The translations under genes and the position numbers were made by a program. Shown here piece by piece: positions 36,678 to 46,374 of a stretch of DNA of 50,470 nucleotides (position 1 is its first letter; each line of letters begins with the position of its first letter). This DNA comes from an uncultured Oscillospiraceae bacterium (GTDB taxonomy: Bacteria > Bacillota > Clostridia > Oscillospirales > Ruminococcaceae). The DNA lies in NCBI GenBank assembly GCA_900553955.1, contig USFO01000004.1, positions 1-50,470 on the forward strand, in the 5' to 3' direction. The notes beneath the pieces are model-generated. The model was not told where the DNA came from and did not search any database. It saw only the letters and a program-made list of their open reading frames with translations.

Positions 36678-38951
36678 ATGTCGATTATCGACGAAACTTT
36701 GGCAAAAGGAGAAAAAACTGTATCTAAGATGAGCAAGTCACCGAACTACACCACAAAAGGAAGAATGCTTTTTGCGTCGGCAATTATCGTTGTCGTCGGC
36801 TTTGCGGCACTTATAATAAGGCTGTTTCAGCTCCAAATAGTGGATGCGGAGGAGTATCAGCGCAAGGCTGCTTCGCAGCAGCTGCGTGTAACGGAAATTT
36901 CCGCTTCCCGCGGGTACATATACGACCGAAACAATAACGTTCTCGCCATGAGCTCCACTGCATGGACGGTTTGCGTTTCGCCCCTTGACATAGAGAATGA
37001 AACGCAGAAGGATCTGATAATTTCCGGGCTTGCGGAGATTTTGAACCTTGACGAGGACTACGTTCGCGAAAAATGCGGAGGCAATACCTACTACAAGGTG
37101 GTCAAATCGCGAATTGACAAAGCTACCGCGGAAGAGGTTACCACCTTCGCCAGCAACAACGGAATTCGCGCAATAAACTTGCAGGAAGATATTTCGCGCA
37201 AATACCCCTACGAGAACTTCGCTTCTTCTGTAATCGGATTTGTGAACGCCACGAACTCCGGCGCATATGGGCTTGAAGCGTATTACAACAACGTGCTCAG
37301 CGGCACTTCCGGCAAGGTCGTTTCCGCGAAGAATGCTTGGGGCAGCAATATGCCCTTCGGCTATGACGAGCTGTATTCCTCCGAGGACGGCAACAGTATA
37401 GTGCTTACCCTTGACGATGGCGTGCAGTACTTCGTCGAAAAGCACCTTGAGCTTGCGGTAAAAGAGCACAGCGTAAAGGAACGCGGCGCCTGCATAGTAA
37501 TGGACGCAAAAACGGGCAAGATACTTGCGATGGCAACCAAAGGCGACTTCGACCCGAACAAATATCTTGACGTGAGCGACACTGTTAAGGCGGAAATAGA
37601 GGCGCTGCCCAAGGACGAGCAGAACGATGCTCTGAAATCTGCACAGTACGACCAGTGGAGAAACAAAGCAATTTCCGACCCATATGAGCCGGGCTCTGTT
37701 TTCAAAATAATTACCCTTTCCGCCGCGCTTGACAGCAACACAACCACCCTTGGCGATACATTTGAATGTCCCGGCTACATAATGGTTGGCGACAGAAAGA
37801 TTTCCTGTTGGAAAACCACCGGGCACGGCAGTCAGACCCTTGGTGACGCAATCAAAAATTCCTGCAACCCGGCGTTTATCACCATCGGCTTGCATATGGG
37901 GCTTAAAAACTTTGTAAGCTATTTTGAAGCGTTCGGCCTTAGTGAAAAAACCGGCATAGATCTTCCCGGAGAAGCGACAAGTATCTATCACAACCCGGAC
38001 ACCATGTCGGAAATAGACCTTGCCTCAAGCTCCTTCGGTCAGACCTTTAAGGTAACGCCCATTCAGCTCACAACGGCGGTTTGCGCCGCGGTAAACGGGG
38101 GAAATCTCTACGAGCCGTATATAGTGGAAAAGGTAGTGGCAAGCGACGGAACGGTTGTTATGCAGAAAGAACCTAACCTTGTGAGACAGGTTATTTCTGC
38201 GGATACCTCCGCTACGGTTTGCACGCTGCTTGAAAAGGTAGTCAGCGAAGGCTCCGGTAAAACCGCCAGAGTCCCCGGCTACCGCATAGGAGGCAAAACG
38301 GGAACCTCCGAAAAGCTTGACCAGCAGGGTGACGACGGCGTTGAAGATTACGTTTCGTCCTTTCTTGCGGTGGCACCCATAGACGATCCGCAGATAGTGG
38401 TGCTCATGCTCCTTGACGAAGCGCAGATGGAAAACCCCTACGGCTCAGTTGTTGCGGCGCCGGTGGTCGGCGCAATGCTTGCGGATATTCTGCCCTATCT
38501 CGGAATCGAGCCCGACTACACCGCAGAAGAGCTTGAAGCCATGACCGGAAAGGTCAAAAATGTGACCGATCAGATAGTTCACGACGCGATGACAGTTCTG
38601 CGTATGCAGGGCTATTCGGTGAACGTCGTCGGCGAAGGAGCAACTGTTGTAAAGCAGTCGCCGGAGGCAGGCGCGAAGCTTTCTGCAGGCGGCACTATCA
38701 CCCTTTACACCGACGAGGAGCTTATACCCAAGGAAATTGAGGTTCCGGACGTACTCGGAATGACAGTTACGGAAGTGAACAACGCCATAGTCGGCAAAGG
38801 GCTGAAGCTCAAGCTTGTGGGAGTGAACGAAACGGCGGAAAATCAGGTTGCATACAACCAGAATCCCGTCGCAGGTACGATGGTTTATCCCGACACGGTG
38901 ATTGAAGTAAGCTTCACCGTGGGATCGGGCGATGATAGCAGCGGCGGCTGA
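36678..38951 (+). CDS. spoVD: SpoVD/FtsI-type class B penicillin-binding protein with two PASTA domains
   Basis: 757 residues; transpeptidase for septal or spore-cortex peptidoglycan. N-terminal membrane helix (LFASAIIVVVGFAALIIRLF, about 31-50), dimerisation domain, transpeptidase motifs SVFK (in EPGSVFKIITL, about 342), SCN (NSCNPAF, about 395) and KTGTSE (about 540), then two PASTA repeats (about 615-690 and 690-757). The ATG at 36678 abuts GGGGAG with almost no spacer; the ATG at 36729 (MSKSPNY) is a possible alternative. In Clostridia this slot often holds both FtsI and SpoVD genes; here there is only one. Confidence 0.93.
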   Translation: MSIIDETLAKGEKTVSKMSKSPNYTTKGRMLFASAIIVVVGFAALIIRLFQLQIVDAEEYQRKAASQQLRVTEISASRGYIYDRNNNVLAMSSTAWTVCVSPLDIENETQKDLIISGLAEILNLDEDYVREKCGGNTYYKVVKSRIDKATAEEVTTFASNNGIRAINLQEDISRKYPYENFASSVIGFVNATNSGAYGLEAYYNNVLSGTSGKVVSAKNAWGSNMPFGYDELYSSEDGNSIVLTLDDGVQYFVEKHLELAVKEHSVKERGACIVMDAKTGKILAMATKGDFDPNKYLDVSDTVKAEIEALPKDEQNDALKSAQYDQWRNKAISDPYEPGSVFKIITLSAALDSNTTTLGDTFECPGYIMVGDRKISCWKTTGHGSQTLGDAIKNSCNPAFITIGLHMGLKNFVSYFEAFGLSEKTGIDLPGEATSIYHNPDTMSEIDLASSSFGQTFKVTPIQLTTAVCAAVNGGNLYEPYIVEKVVASDGTVVMQKEPNLVRQVISADTSATVCTLLEKVVSEGSGKTARVPGYRIGGKTGTSEKLDQQGDDGVEDYVSSFLAVAPIDDPQIVVLMLLDEAQMENPYGSVVAAPVVGAMLADILPYLGIEPDYTAEELEAMTGKVKNVTDQIVHDAMTVLRMQGYSVNVVGEGATVVKQSPEAGAKLSAGGTITLYTDEELIPKEIEVPDVLGMTVTEVNNAIVGKGLKLKLVGVNETAENQVAYNQNPVAGTMVYPDTVIEVSFTVGSGDDSSGG

Positions 38952-38986
38952 CGCCGCAGAGCAAAATTCTTTTGGAGGTGACCCCA

Positions 38987-40426
38987 TTGCTCCTTTCGGA
39001 ACTTTTGAGGGATGTTGAATATTCCGGTACGATTAAGGATATTGAAATAAAGAACGTGACCTGCGATTCAAGGCAGGTCGAGCCGGGTTCCGTCTTTGTA
39101 TGCGTAAAAGGCGGAACAAGCGACGGTCACGAATACGCCCGTGCCGCAAAGCGCAGCGGCGCTTCGTGGATTGTGGCGGAGCGGGATACCGGAATTGAAG
39201 AGCAGGTGCTCGTGCAGGATTCGCGATCGGCGTATGCGATTATGTGCGCCAACATAAACGGCCGTCCGGCGGAGAAAATGAAGCTTATAGGCGTTACCGG
39301 AACCAACGGAAAGACCACAATAACCTATCTTATCAAGCATATTCTTGAGGCAAGCGGCAAAAAAGTCGGGCTTATCGGAACAATTCAAAATCTGATAGGA
39401 GATATTTCCCTTCCGGCGAAGTACACAACGCCGGATCCTGCGGAGCTGCACGTTATCTTCTCAAGAATGCTTCGCGCCGGCTGCGAGTACGTGGTGATGG
39501 AGGTTTCCTCCCAGGCACTGGATCAGCACCGGGTGGAGGGTTGCCGGTTTGAAACGGCGCTGTTTACTAACCTCACTCAGGATCACCTTGATTACCACCA
39601 CACCATGGAAAACTATTTCGAGGCGAAGAAGTACCTCTTTAAGCTCTGCGATAAAGCCGTAATCTGCGTTGACGACGATTACGGCAGGGCGCTTGCACAG
39701 GAGGTTGCCTGCCCGAAGCAGACTGTTTCCATAAACGACCTTGCGGCAGATTACACCTCCCACGATGTGCGGAATTCAGCAAACGGCTGTCGCTTTGCCC
39801 TTGTGGCAGGGGAAAATATCGGCAGAGTGAAATTCGCAATGCCGGGCAAATTCTCCGTTTCCAACGCGATGCTTGCGGCTGCCGCCGCAATAAGCGTGGG
39901 TATAAGCTTTGACGATGCAGTCGCAGCGCTGAACACCTGTCCCGGCGTAAAGGGCAGAGTGGAAGTTATCCCCACAAACCATGACTTTACCGTAATACGC
40001 GATTTTGCTCACGGTCCGGACGCGCTTGAAAAGGTGCTCGACGCCATCAAGGAGTGTGCCGAGGGCAGAATAATAACACTGTTCGGCTGTGCAGGCAGGC
40101 GGGACAGAAAAAAGCGTCCTCTTATGGTGGACGCAGTGGCTAAAAAGTCGGATTTTATCGTATTTACAAGCGACAACCCGCGCAATGAGCCTGTCGACCA
40201 AATAACCGCGGACGCCATGCCGGAGCTTAAAGCCTGCGGCGTGCCGTTTTACTATGAACCGGACAGATACAAGGCGATAAAATGGGCGCTTGAGCACTGC
40301 CAAAAGGGTGACGTGCTTCTGCTTGCGGGAAAAGGACACGAGGATTATCAGGTGCTTGACTTCGGAACGGTGTATTTTGACGAGAAAGTAATCGTACAGG
40401 ATATGCTTGACAAAATGCAAAAGTGA
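38987..40426 (+). CDS. murE: UDP-MurNAc-tripeptide ligase MurE
   Basis: 479 residues; adds the third stem-peptide residue. ATP loop is GVTGTNGKTTITY (about 103-115). The specificity loop reads TSDNPRNEP, the DNPR form associated with meso-diaminopimelate. Also YLAKHIL-type helix and VMEVSSQALDQHRVEG. Start TTG (MLLSELLRDV) lies seven bases after GGAGGTG; upstream in-frame codons are inside the Shine-Dalgarno. Confidence 0.96.
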   Translation: MLLSELLRDVEYSGTIKDIEIKNVTCDSRQVEPGSVFVCVKGGTSDGHEYARAAKRSGASWIVAERDTGIEEQVLVQDSRSAYAIMCANINGRPAEKMKLIGVTGTNGKTTITYLIKHILEASGKKVGLIGTIQNLIGDISLPAKYTTPDPAELHVIFSRMLRAGCEYVVMEVSSQALDQHRVEGCRFETALFTNLTQDHLDYHHTMENYFEAKKYLFKLCDKAVICVDDDYGRALAQEVACPKQTVSINDLAADYTSHDVRNSANGCRFALVAGENIGRVKFAMPGKFSVSNAMLAAAAAISVGISFDDAVAALNTCPGVKGRVEVIPTNHDFTVIRDFAHGPDALEKVLDAIKECAEGRIITLFGCAGRRDRKKRPLMVDAVAKKSDFIVFTSDNPRNEPVDQITADAMPELKACGVPFYYEPDRYKAIKWALEHCQKGDVLLLAGKGHEDYQVLDFGTVYFDEKVIVQDMLDKMQK

Positions 40427-40445
40427 CATTATAGGGGGAATTTGA

Positions 40446-41816
40446 ATGCTTCCGCTGAAGCTTAGGGAAATTGCGGCAACCATCGGTGCAGAAACAAAAA
40501 TCAAGCTGCCGGATATTGAAATAACCGATATTTGCACGGATTCAAGGGACGTTAAGCCCGGCAGCTTATTTGTTGCGCTTTGCGGGCTTAAATTTGACGG
40601 TCACGCCTTCGTAAAAACCGCTATGGAAAAAGGCGCAGCCTTTGCCGTAGTGCAAAAAGAGGGCGACTACGGAACGGATAAGCTGCTTTTCGTAAAAACC
40701 ACCCGTCAGGCTTTCCTTGACATAGCGGGGCTTTACAGAAGCAAATTTAATCCCGTGGTGATTGCCGTTACCGGCAGCGTGGGCAAAACCACCACCAGAG
40801 AGATGATAGCTGCGGTGGTAAAAAGCAAATTTATAACCCTTAAAACTGAAAATAACCTGAACAACGAAGTCGGAGTGCCGAAAACCATGCTGGAGCTTGA
40901 CCCCTCTGTCGAGGCAATGGTGCTTGAATTCGGAATGGTGTGGCCGGGTGAAATCCGCGAGCTTACCGTTCCGGCAAGGCCGGATATTGCAGTGATTACC
41001 TGCATAGGAACCTGCCATATAGAGAACCTCGGCAGCAGGGAAAACATCAAAAAAGCAAAGCTTGAAATCGTGGAGGGACTCAAAAAAGGCGGCACGCTAC
41101 TGCTCAATAAAGATAACGATATGCTGCGGGACGTTTGCCTTCCGGACTACAATGTGGTATACTATGCTGTCGAGGATAAATCCGCGGACATCACCGCGGA
41201 GAATATCGCCGAGCACGAGGATTGCACCGAATTTGACATAGCTTACGGCGGCAAAAGCTACCGTGCTCAAATTCCCTGCATCGGTGCTCATAATGTGCTC
41301 AACGCCCTTGCGGGCTTCGGCGCGGGCGTTGCCGCCGGCGTAAAGCCCGAGCACGCAGCCTCGGCTCTTGCAAATTTCCGCTCCACGGGAATGCGTCAGC
41401 GCGCCCGCAAATGCCGCGAAGTTACCGTAATCGAGGACTGCTATAATGCAAATCCCGATTCCGTAAAGGCGGCGATGCTCACCCTTGGCAGCCGCAAAAT
41501 TCCGGACGGCGCAAAGAAAATCGCCGTGCTCGGCGATATGCTGGAGCTTGGAGCAGTTGCAGAAAGTGCCCACCTTGCCGCCGGAGAAGAAGCGGCGGCA
41601 GCCGCCGACGTGCTTTTCTGCTACGGTGAGCTTGGCAGGCTCATAGCAAAGGGTGCGGAAAATGCGGGTATGAAGAACGCAAAGCATTTTAATTCAAAAG
41701 ACGAACTGGCGCAGGAGCTGCGGAAAATTGCAAGACCGGGGGATATAATCTGGCTCAAGGCAAGCCGCGGAATGCGCTTTGAGGATATTGCGGAGGCGTT
41801 CTACGAAGAATTATAA
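40446..41816 (+). CDS. murF: UDP-MurNAc-tripeptide D-alanyl-D-alanine ligase MurF
   Basis: 456 residues. P-loop AVTGSVGKTTTREM (about 107-120), LNNEVGVPKTML, and the Mur-ligase C-terminal domain with EDCYNANPDSVKAAM and VLGDMLELG. Adds D-Ala-D-Ala to the tripeptide. Three copies of GTGCTCA fall in one 40-base stretch (41263-41301) encoding VLN-like residues. AGGGGGAA precedes the ATG. Confidence 0.97.
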   Translation: MLPLKLREIAATIGAETKIKLPDIEITDICTDSRDVKPGSLFVALCGLKFDGHAFVKTAMEKGAAFAVVQKEGDYGTDKLLFVKTTRQAFLDIAGLYRSKFNPVVIAVTGSVGKTTTREMIAAVVKSKFITLKTENNLNNEVGVPKTMLELDPSVEAMVLEFGMVWPGEIRELTVPARPDIAVITCIGTCHIENLGSRENIKKAKLEIVEGLKKGGTLLLNKDNDMLRDVCLPDYNVVYYAVEDKSADITAENIAEHEDCTEFDIAYGGKSYRAQIPCIGAHNVLNALAGFGAGVAAGVKPEHAASALANFRSTGMRQRARKCREVTVIEDCYNANPDSVKAAMLTLGSRKIPDGAKKIAVLGDMLELGAVAESAHLAAGEEAAAAADVLFCYGELGRLIAKGAENAGMKNAKHFNSKDELAQELRKIARPGDIIWLKASRGMRFEDIAEAFYEEL

Positions 41817-41837
41817 AATAACGGAGGATAAAATTCC

Positions 41838-42815
41838 ATGCAGACAGCAATGTGCGCCTTTATTGCCTTTGCCGTAACGGCACTTTCGGGCATTTGGTTT
41901 ATACCGCTGCTCAGAAAAATCAAATTCGGTCAGACCATACTGGAAATCGGTCCGAGCTGGCATAAAAATAAACAGGGAACCCCAACCATGGGCGGGCTTA
42001 TGTTCATTACGGGCATTCTGCTTGCTTGCTGCGCAGGTTTCTTCTTCCTTAAAGATGAACCTTCCACAGAAAAAATCCGCTTTGCAAGCGGAATTATAAT
42101 GGCACTGGGCTATGGCTTCCTCGGCTTCATCGATGATTACCTCAAGGTGGTTCGTCATCAGAACGAGGGACTTACCGCAAAGCAGAAATTCCTTGGGCAG
42201 GTGCTGCTTGCAATAGTTTATCTTGTGGGAATTTACATTTCCGGAACTCTTTCCACCGTGCTCAGAATACCTTTCTTCGGTCAGATTGACCTTGGCATAT
42301 TCTATTACCCGGTTGCGGTATTTATTATCGTGGGCGCTTCCAACGCCGTAAACCTCACGGACGGTATTGACGGTCTTTGCTCAAGCGTGACCTTTGTCTG
42401 CGCCTGCGGATTTATGGTTATGGCGACTATTCTCGGGCATATCGGAATGACCTATCTTGCGGCGGCGCTTGCGGGCGGCTGTGCGGGATATTTCCTTTGG
42501 AACTGCCATCCGGCAAGGGTGTTTATGGGCGATACCGGCTCATTGTTCCTCGGCGGAATGGTGTGCGCGCTTGCATTCGGAATTGATTTTCCGGTAATAC
42601 TTCTTTTTGCCGGAATTGTATATGTAATCGAAACGCTGTCGGATATAATTCAGATAGGCAGCTACAAGCTCACTCACAAGCGCGTTTTCAAAATGGCGCC
42701 TATTCACCATCACTTTGAGATGTGCGGCTGGAGCGAATGGAAAATCGTAATCGTGTTTTCCATTGTGATGTTCATAGGCGCGGTAATCTCCGTTTTGGCG
42801 GTAAAAGCCGTTTGA
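41838..42815 (+). CDS. mraY: Phospho-MurNAc-pentapeptide transferase MraY
   Basis: 325 residues, about ten membrane helices; makes lipid I on the cytoplasmic membrane. Catalytic Asp pair in GFIDDYLKV, then NAVNLTDGIDGLCS, FMGDTGSLFLGG and the His loop APIHHHFEMCGW. AACGGAGG upstream. The next gene begins 31 bases later and is ftsW, so no murD lies in its usual place. Confidence 0.98.
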   Translation: MQTAMCAFIAFAVTALSGIWFIPLLRKIKFGQTILEIGPSWHKNKQGTPTMGGLMFITGILLACCAGFFFLKDEPSTEKIRFASGIIMALGYGFLGFIDDYLKVVRHQNEGLTAKQKFLGQVLLAIVYLVGIYISGTLSTVLRIPFFGQIDLGIFYYPVAVFIIVGASNAVNLTDGIDGLCSSVTFVCACGFMVMATILGHIGMTYLAAALAGGCAGYFLWNCHPARVFMGDTGSLFLGGMVCALAFGIDFPVILLFAGIVYVIETLSDIIQIGSYKLTHKRVFKMAPIHHHFEMCGWSEWKIVIVFSIVMFIGAVISVLAVKAV

Positions 42816-42846
42816 CGCAGCTTAAACTCATTGAAAGGGCAGGAAT

Positions 42847-44025
42847 ATGAAGACAATAACCATAGATCTGAACAGCTTCATACCTGTAAGCGCGGCGAAG
42901 GAACATCTTCTTGAGCCGCGTAAACGCCGCGGAAAAATCGACATTCCGTTTTTGGTAATTACGCTTATTCTGCTTATCTTCGGACTGGTGATGCTTTTTT
43001 CCGCAAGTTATGCCTATGCTTTTTATAACCAGGGCAACAGCTTTTATTATATCGAGCGTCAGCTGCTCTTTGCGGTAATGGGCATTGCGGCAATGCTTGC
43101 GGTTTCTTTTGTAAACTACAAGATTTTGCAGAAATATTCGCTGCTTTTATATGCAGGTTCGGTTGCGCTTTTGATAGTGGCACTGTTTATGAGAGACGAC
43201 CGTGGATTTGCACGGTGGATTTATATTGGAAGCTTCAGCTTTCAGCCTTCGGAAATTGCAAAGTTTGCAATAATTGTTCTTTTTGCTCATTTCGCCACTG
43301 TCAACGCCAATAAAATGAAAACGTTTCAGTATGGCGTTATGCCGTTTGCTGCATGCCTTGGGCTTGTGGTTGTGCTGATAATTGCAGAAAAACACCTTTC
43401 CGGTACAATCATCATCGGTGCGCTTGGCATTGCAATGATGTGGTTCGGCGGAACGCGGCTGCGCTATTTCGGAATGCTTATCGGCTTGGGAATAGCGGCG
43501 GTAGCAGTGATACTTATTGTTCCGTCATTTATGGAATACGCTTCAAACCGCGTTACCATGTGGACGAATCCCTATGCCGATGCGAAGGGTGAGGGTTATC
43601 AGACCATACAGGCGCTTATCGCCATCGGCTCCGGTGGACTTTGGGGAACGGGACTCGGAAATTCGCGACAGAAATACCTTTACATTCCTGCGCCGCAGAA
43701 CGACTTTATCTTTGCCGTTGTGTGCGAGGAGCTTGGTTTCATCGGCGCATCGCTGGTGCTTATTCTGTTTGCGCTGCTTGTTTGGCGCGGCTATGTAATC
43801 GCAATCAACTGCCCCGACCGCTTCGGCTCCCTGCTTGCGGCAGGATGCGTTACCCATATAGGAATGCAGGTGCTGCTCAACATAGCGGTTGTTACGAACA
43901 CTATACCGAATACGGGTATATCGCTGCCGCTCTTTTCCTACGGCGGGTCTGCGCTTATGATGACCTTAGGCGAACTCGGCGTGGTGCTCTCCGTTTCAAA
44001 AAAATCGAACCTCCATAAGTTATAA
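42847..44025 (+). CDS. ftsW: FtsW/SpoVE SEDS-family glycosyltransferase
   Basis: 392 residues, about ten membrane helices; SEDS peptidoglycan polymerase that works with the class B PBP. Landmarks: SFQPSEIAKFAIIVLFAH, GEGYQTIQALIAIGSGGLWGTGLGNS, YIPAPQNDFIFAVVCEELGF, and NTGISLPLFSYGGSALM. A cytoplasmic N-terminal segment of about 35 residues precedes the first helix. Whether it acts in vegetative division (FtsW) or sporulation (SpoVE) cannot be told here. Confidence 0.95.
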   Translation: MKTITIDLNSFIPVSAAKEHLLEPRKRRGKIDIPFLVITLILLIFGLVMLFSASYAYAFYNQGNSFYYIERQLLFAVMGIAAMLAVSFVNYKILQKYSLLLYAGSVALLIVALFMRDDRGFARWIYIGSFSFQPSEIAKFAIIVLFAHFATVNANKMKTFQYGVMPFAACLGLVVVLIIAEKHLSGTIIIGALGIAMMWFGGTRLRYFGMLIGLGIAAVAVILIVPSFMEYASNRVTMWTNPYADAKGEGYQTIQALIAIGSGGLWGTGLGNSRQKYLYIPAPQNDFIFAVVCEELGFIGASLVLILFALLVWRGYVIAINCPDRFGSLLAAGCVTHIGMQVLLNIAVVTNTIPNTGISLPLFSYGGSALMMTLGELGVVLSVSKKSNLHKL

Positions 44026-44058
44026 TCAGCCTTCACAGCATAGGAAGGAAGTCTTTTT

Positions 44059-45183
44059 ATGAAAATTCTTTTTGCCTGTGGCGGAACTGCCGGTCACATA
44101 AACCCGGCAATAGCCATTGCAAACTACCTTAAAGACAAAGACCCCGATACGGAAGTACTTTTTGCCGGAAACCCGAACGGAATGGAAGCAAAAATTGTGC
44201 CGAAGGCGGGCTACGCCTTTGAGCCAATCCGTGTTTTGGGAATACAGCGCCACCTAAGCGCACGGAACATAAAAAACAACATAAAAGCCCTTTGGTTCCT
44301 TGCGGGCAGCTCCGCACGGGCAAAAAAGATTATCGACGGCTTTAAGCCGGATATTGTTATGGGCTGCGGCGGCTATGTAAGCGGTCCGGTGGTGAGAAAA
44401 GCGGCGCTTATGGGCTATAAGACAATAGCCATGGAAAATAACGCCTTGCCGGGGGTTACCACAAAGCTGCTTGCGAAATATGTGGATAAAATCCTGCTTG
44501 ATGTGGAGGAAAGCAAAAAGTACCTCCCCGCCGACAAAGAATATGTTGTCACCGGCAACCCGGTTCGGCAGGAGATTTTTACCGAGGACAGAAAAGCCGC
44601 CCGGGATTTTTACAATGTCGGCGACAAAATCTGCCTGCTTTCCTTTGGCGGAAGCCTTGGCGCACAACGCCTTAACGAGGCAGTGGCAGACCTTGTGGCA
44701 TGGCACCTCAGGGAGCGGGACTTTGTGCATATTCACGGCTCCGGCTCCTACTATGGTCCGTCATACTACTTTGACCTGCTCAAGGAAAAGGGCATTGACG
44801 CCGCAAAGCACAATAACTTAATCATTCGGGAATATATAAGCGATATGCCGCGCTGCCTTGCGGCGGCGGATTTGGTAATATCACGCTGCGGAGCAATCAC
44901 TTTGGCGGAGATAAGAGCTGCGGGTAAGGCCTCCGTGCTCATTCCGTCGCCAAACGTTGCGGAAAATCACCAGTACCACAACGCCATGGTGCTTGCGAAC
45001 CACGGCGCGGCGGTTGTCATAGAAGAAAAGGATTTAACCGGCGAATCGCTTTGCGAAGCAGTGAAAAAGCTTACCGATAACCCGGCGGAAATCGCGCGTC
45101 TTTCTGCAAACGCAAAAGCGCTTGCCGTGCCGGATGCAAATGAGCGCATCCGCAAAGAAATACTGGAGCTTTACCGGAGATAA
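44059..45183 (+). CDS. murG: MurG, lipid I N-acetylglucosaminyltransferase
   Basis: 374 residues; makes lipid II. N-terminal ACGGTAGHINPAIAIA is the GGTGGHxxP-type loop (with GGTAGH), then GCGGYVSGPVV, SFGGSLGAQRLNEAV, and the UDP-GlcNAc site RCGAITLAEIRAAGKASVLIPSP with ENHQYHNAMVL. GAAGGAAG upstream. Confidence 0.97.
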   Translation: MKILFACGGTAGHINPAIAIANYLKDKDPDTEVLFAGNPNGMEAKIVPKAGYAFEPIRVLGIQRHLSARNIKNNIKALWFLAGSSARAKKIIDGFKPDIVMGCGGYVSGPVVRKAALMGYKTIAMENNALPGVTTKLLAKYVDKILLDVEESKKYLPADKEYVVTGNPVRQEIFTEDRKAARDFYNVGDKICLLSFGGSLGAQRLNEAVADLVAWHLRERDFVHIHGSGSYYGPSYYFDLLKEKGIDAAKHNNLIIREYISDMPRCLAAADLVISRCGAITLAEIRAAGKASVLIPSPNVAENHQYHNAMVLANHGAAVVIEEKDLTGESLCEAVKKLTDNPAEIARLSANAKALAVPDANERIRKEILELYRR

Positions 45184-45204
45184 ACCACACCGCGAGGAAG
45201 AAAA

Positions 45205-46056
45205 ATGAAGTTCAAAATACTTAAAAAGGAGAAAAGGCAGCCTGCGGAAGCACCTTCCGCAGAAAAGAAAAAGCAGCGCCGCCGCGGCAAAAACCGCAAG
45301 ATGACGCCGTTTTATATTGTGCTGTCCGTATTCATCATTGCGGCAGCAATCTATATGTGCCTTACCATGCTTTTTAATGTGGACAGGATAAATGTTGTGG
45401 GCAACACGCTTTATCCCGAACGGGACATTATCTCCACCTCCGGCATAACCAAGGGACAGAACCTCTTTGAGGTGGATACCGCCTATGCTTCCGACAAGCT
45501 GTATTCCGTTTACAGCTACATAGAAGAAGCGCAGGTAAAGCGCAATTTTCCGAACGCCGTTACCATAACAATTACGGAGGCTAAGCCCTTCGCCGTGCTG
45601 GAGGAAGCAGACGGATACACCCTAATCAGCTCCAAAGGCAAGGTGCTGGAGCGCGGATTGGAGGAAGTTCCCTATGGTATGATAACCGTTCGCGGAATCA
45701 GCACCGTGAGCAACAGCGAGGATGACGCAAAGCGTCTGGAGCTGCTCAATACCATTATGACAGCAATGCAGAAGTTTGAAATGAAGAACTACGACTTCAT
45801 CGACCTTACCGATACGCTGGAAATTGTGATGGTCTGCGGCGACAGAATAAAGGTCGTGCTCGGCAACGAGCTGGAGCTTGAATATAAGCTTCAGTTTGTG
45901 AACGAAGTCGTCACCGAAAAACTGCCGAAAAATGGTTTTTATTTAGTGGACGCCTCCACCGCGGGCAGAGTTATGACCAAGGAAATGACTATTTCTCCGT
46001 GGGATTCCCTACAAAAGACCGTGGGCAGCGGCTTTGCTGACGAGGACGAAGAATAA
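45205..46056 (+). CDS. ftsQ: FtsQ/DivIB division protein
   Basis: 283 residues, bitopic. A highly basic cytoplasmic tail (1-33, KKKQRRRGKNRK), one membrane helix (FYIVLSVFIIAAAIYMCLTM, about 35-54), a POTRA domain (VDRINVVGNTLYPERDIIST, about 57-125) and a beta domain to the end. Forms the septal complex with FtsL. GAGGAAG precedes the ATG. Last gene of the dcw transcription unit; ftsA is absent after it. Confidence 0.9.
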   Translation: MKFKILKKEKRQPAEAPSAEKKKQRRRGKNRKMTPFYIVLSVFIIAAAIYMCLTMLFNVDRINVVGNTLYPERDIISTSGITKGQNLFEVDTAYASDKLYSVYSYIEEAQVKRNFPNAVTITITEAKPFAVLEEADGYTLISSKGKVLERGLEEVPYGMITVRGISTVSNSEDDAKRLELLNTIMTAMQKFEMKNYDFIDLTDTLEIVMVCGDRIKVVLGNELELEYKLQFVNEVVTEKLPKNGFYLVDASTAGRVMTKEMTISPWDSLQKTVGSGFADEDEE

Positions 46057-46108
46057 CCGCAGTTAGTAAGAATTCACCCTCCTTTCGTTTAATATATGCA
46101 ATCGGCAA

Positions 46109-46152
46109 GCAAAATTCCCCTTTGCGCGGTCAGGCGCGAAGGGGAATTTTGC
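46109..46152 (+). terminator. Terminator of the dcw operon
   Basis: GCAAAATTCCCCTTTGCGC pairs with GCGCGAAGGGGAATTTTGC around GGTCAG. The A-run/T-run symmetry makes it bidirectional. Confidence 0.85.
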
Positions 46153-46229
46153 TCTGTGGGCTGAATTAGCATGACGCGAATACCATAGATCCGCATGAGC
46201 ATGCAGATTTATAAAAACATAAGGCACCA

Positions 46230-46374
46230 GTGCTCAAAATGAGCACGCATCTTGTTTTGCAGTGCTCAAAATGAGCATAAGGCGCTTGTGCGTTGCTCAA
46301 AAAATGAGCACGCCTGCTTTTCTGTGCTTGAACAGAGCATTATTGTGCTCAAACACGCTTTTTCGTGCTCAAGC
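46230..46374. repeat. Cluster of GTGCTCAAAA motifs, partly as 17-bp palindromes
   Basis: GTGCTCA-AAA-TGAGCAC (46230-46246), GTGCTCA-AAA-TGAGCAT (46262-46278), TTGCTCA-AAAAA-TGAGCAC (46293-46311), GTGCTCAAAC (46345), GTGCTCAAGC (46365), plus GTGCTTGAAC (46324). The three inverted pairs have the same geometry as the pair in the prfB terminator. Confidence 0.85.
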
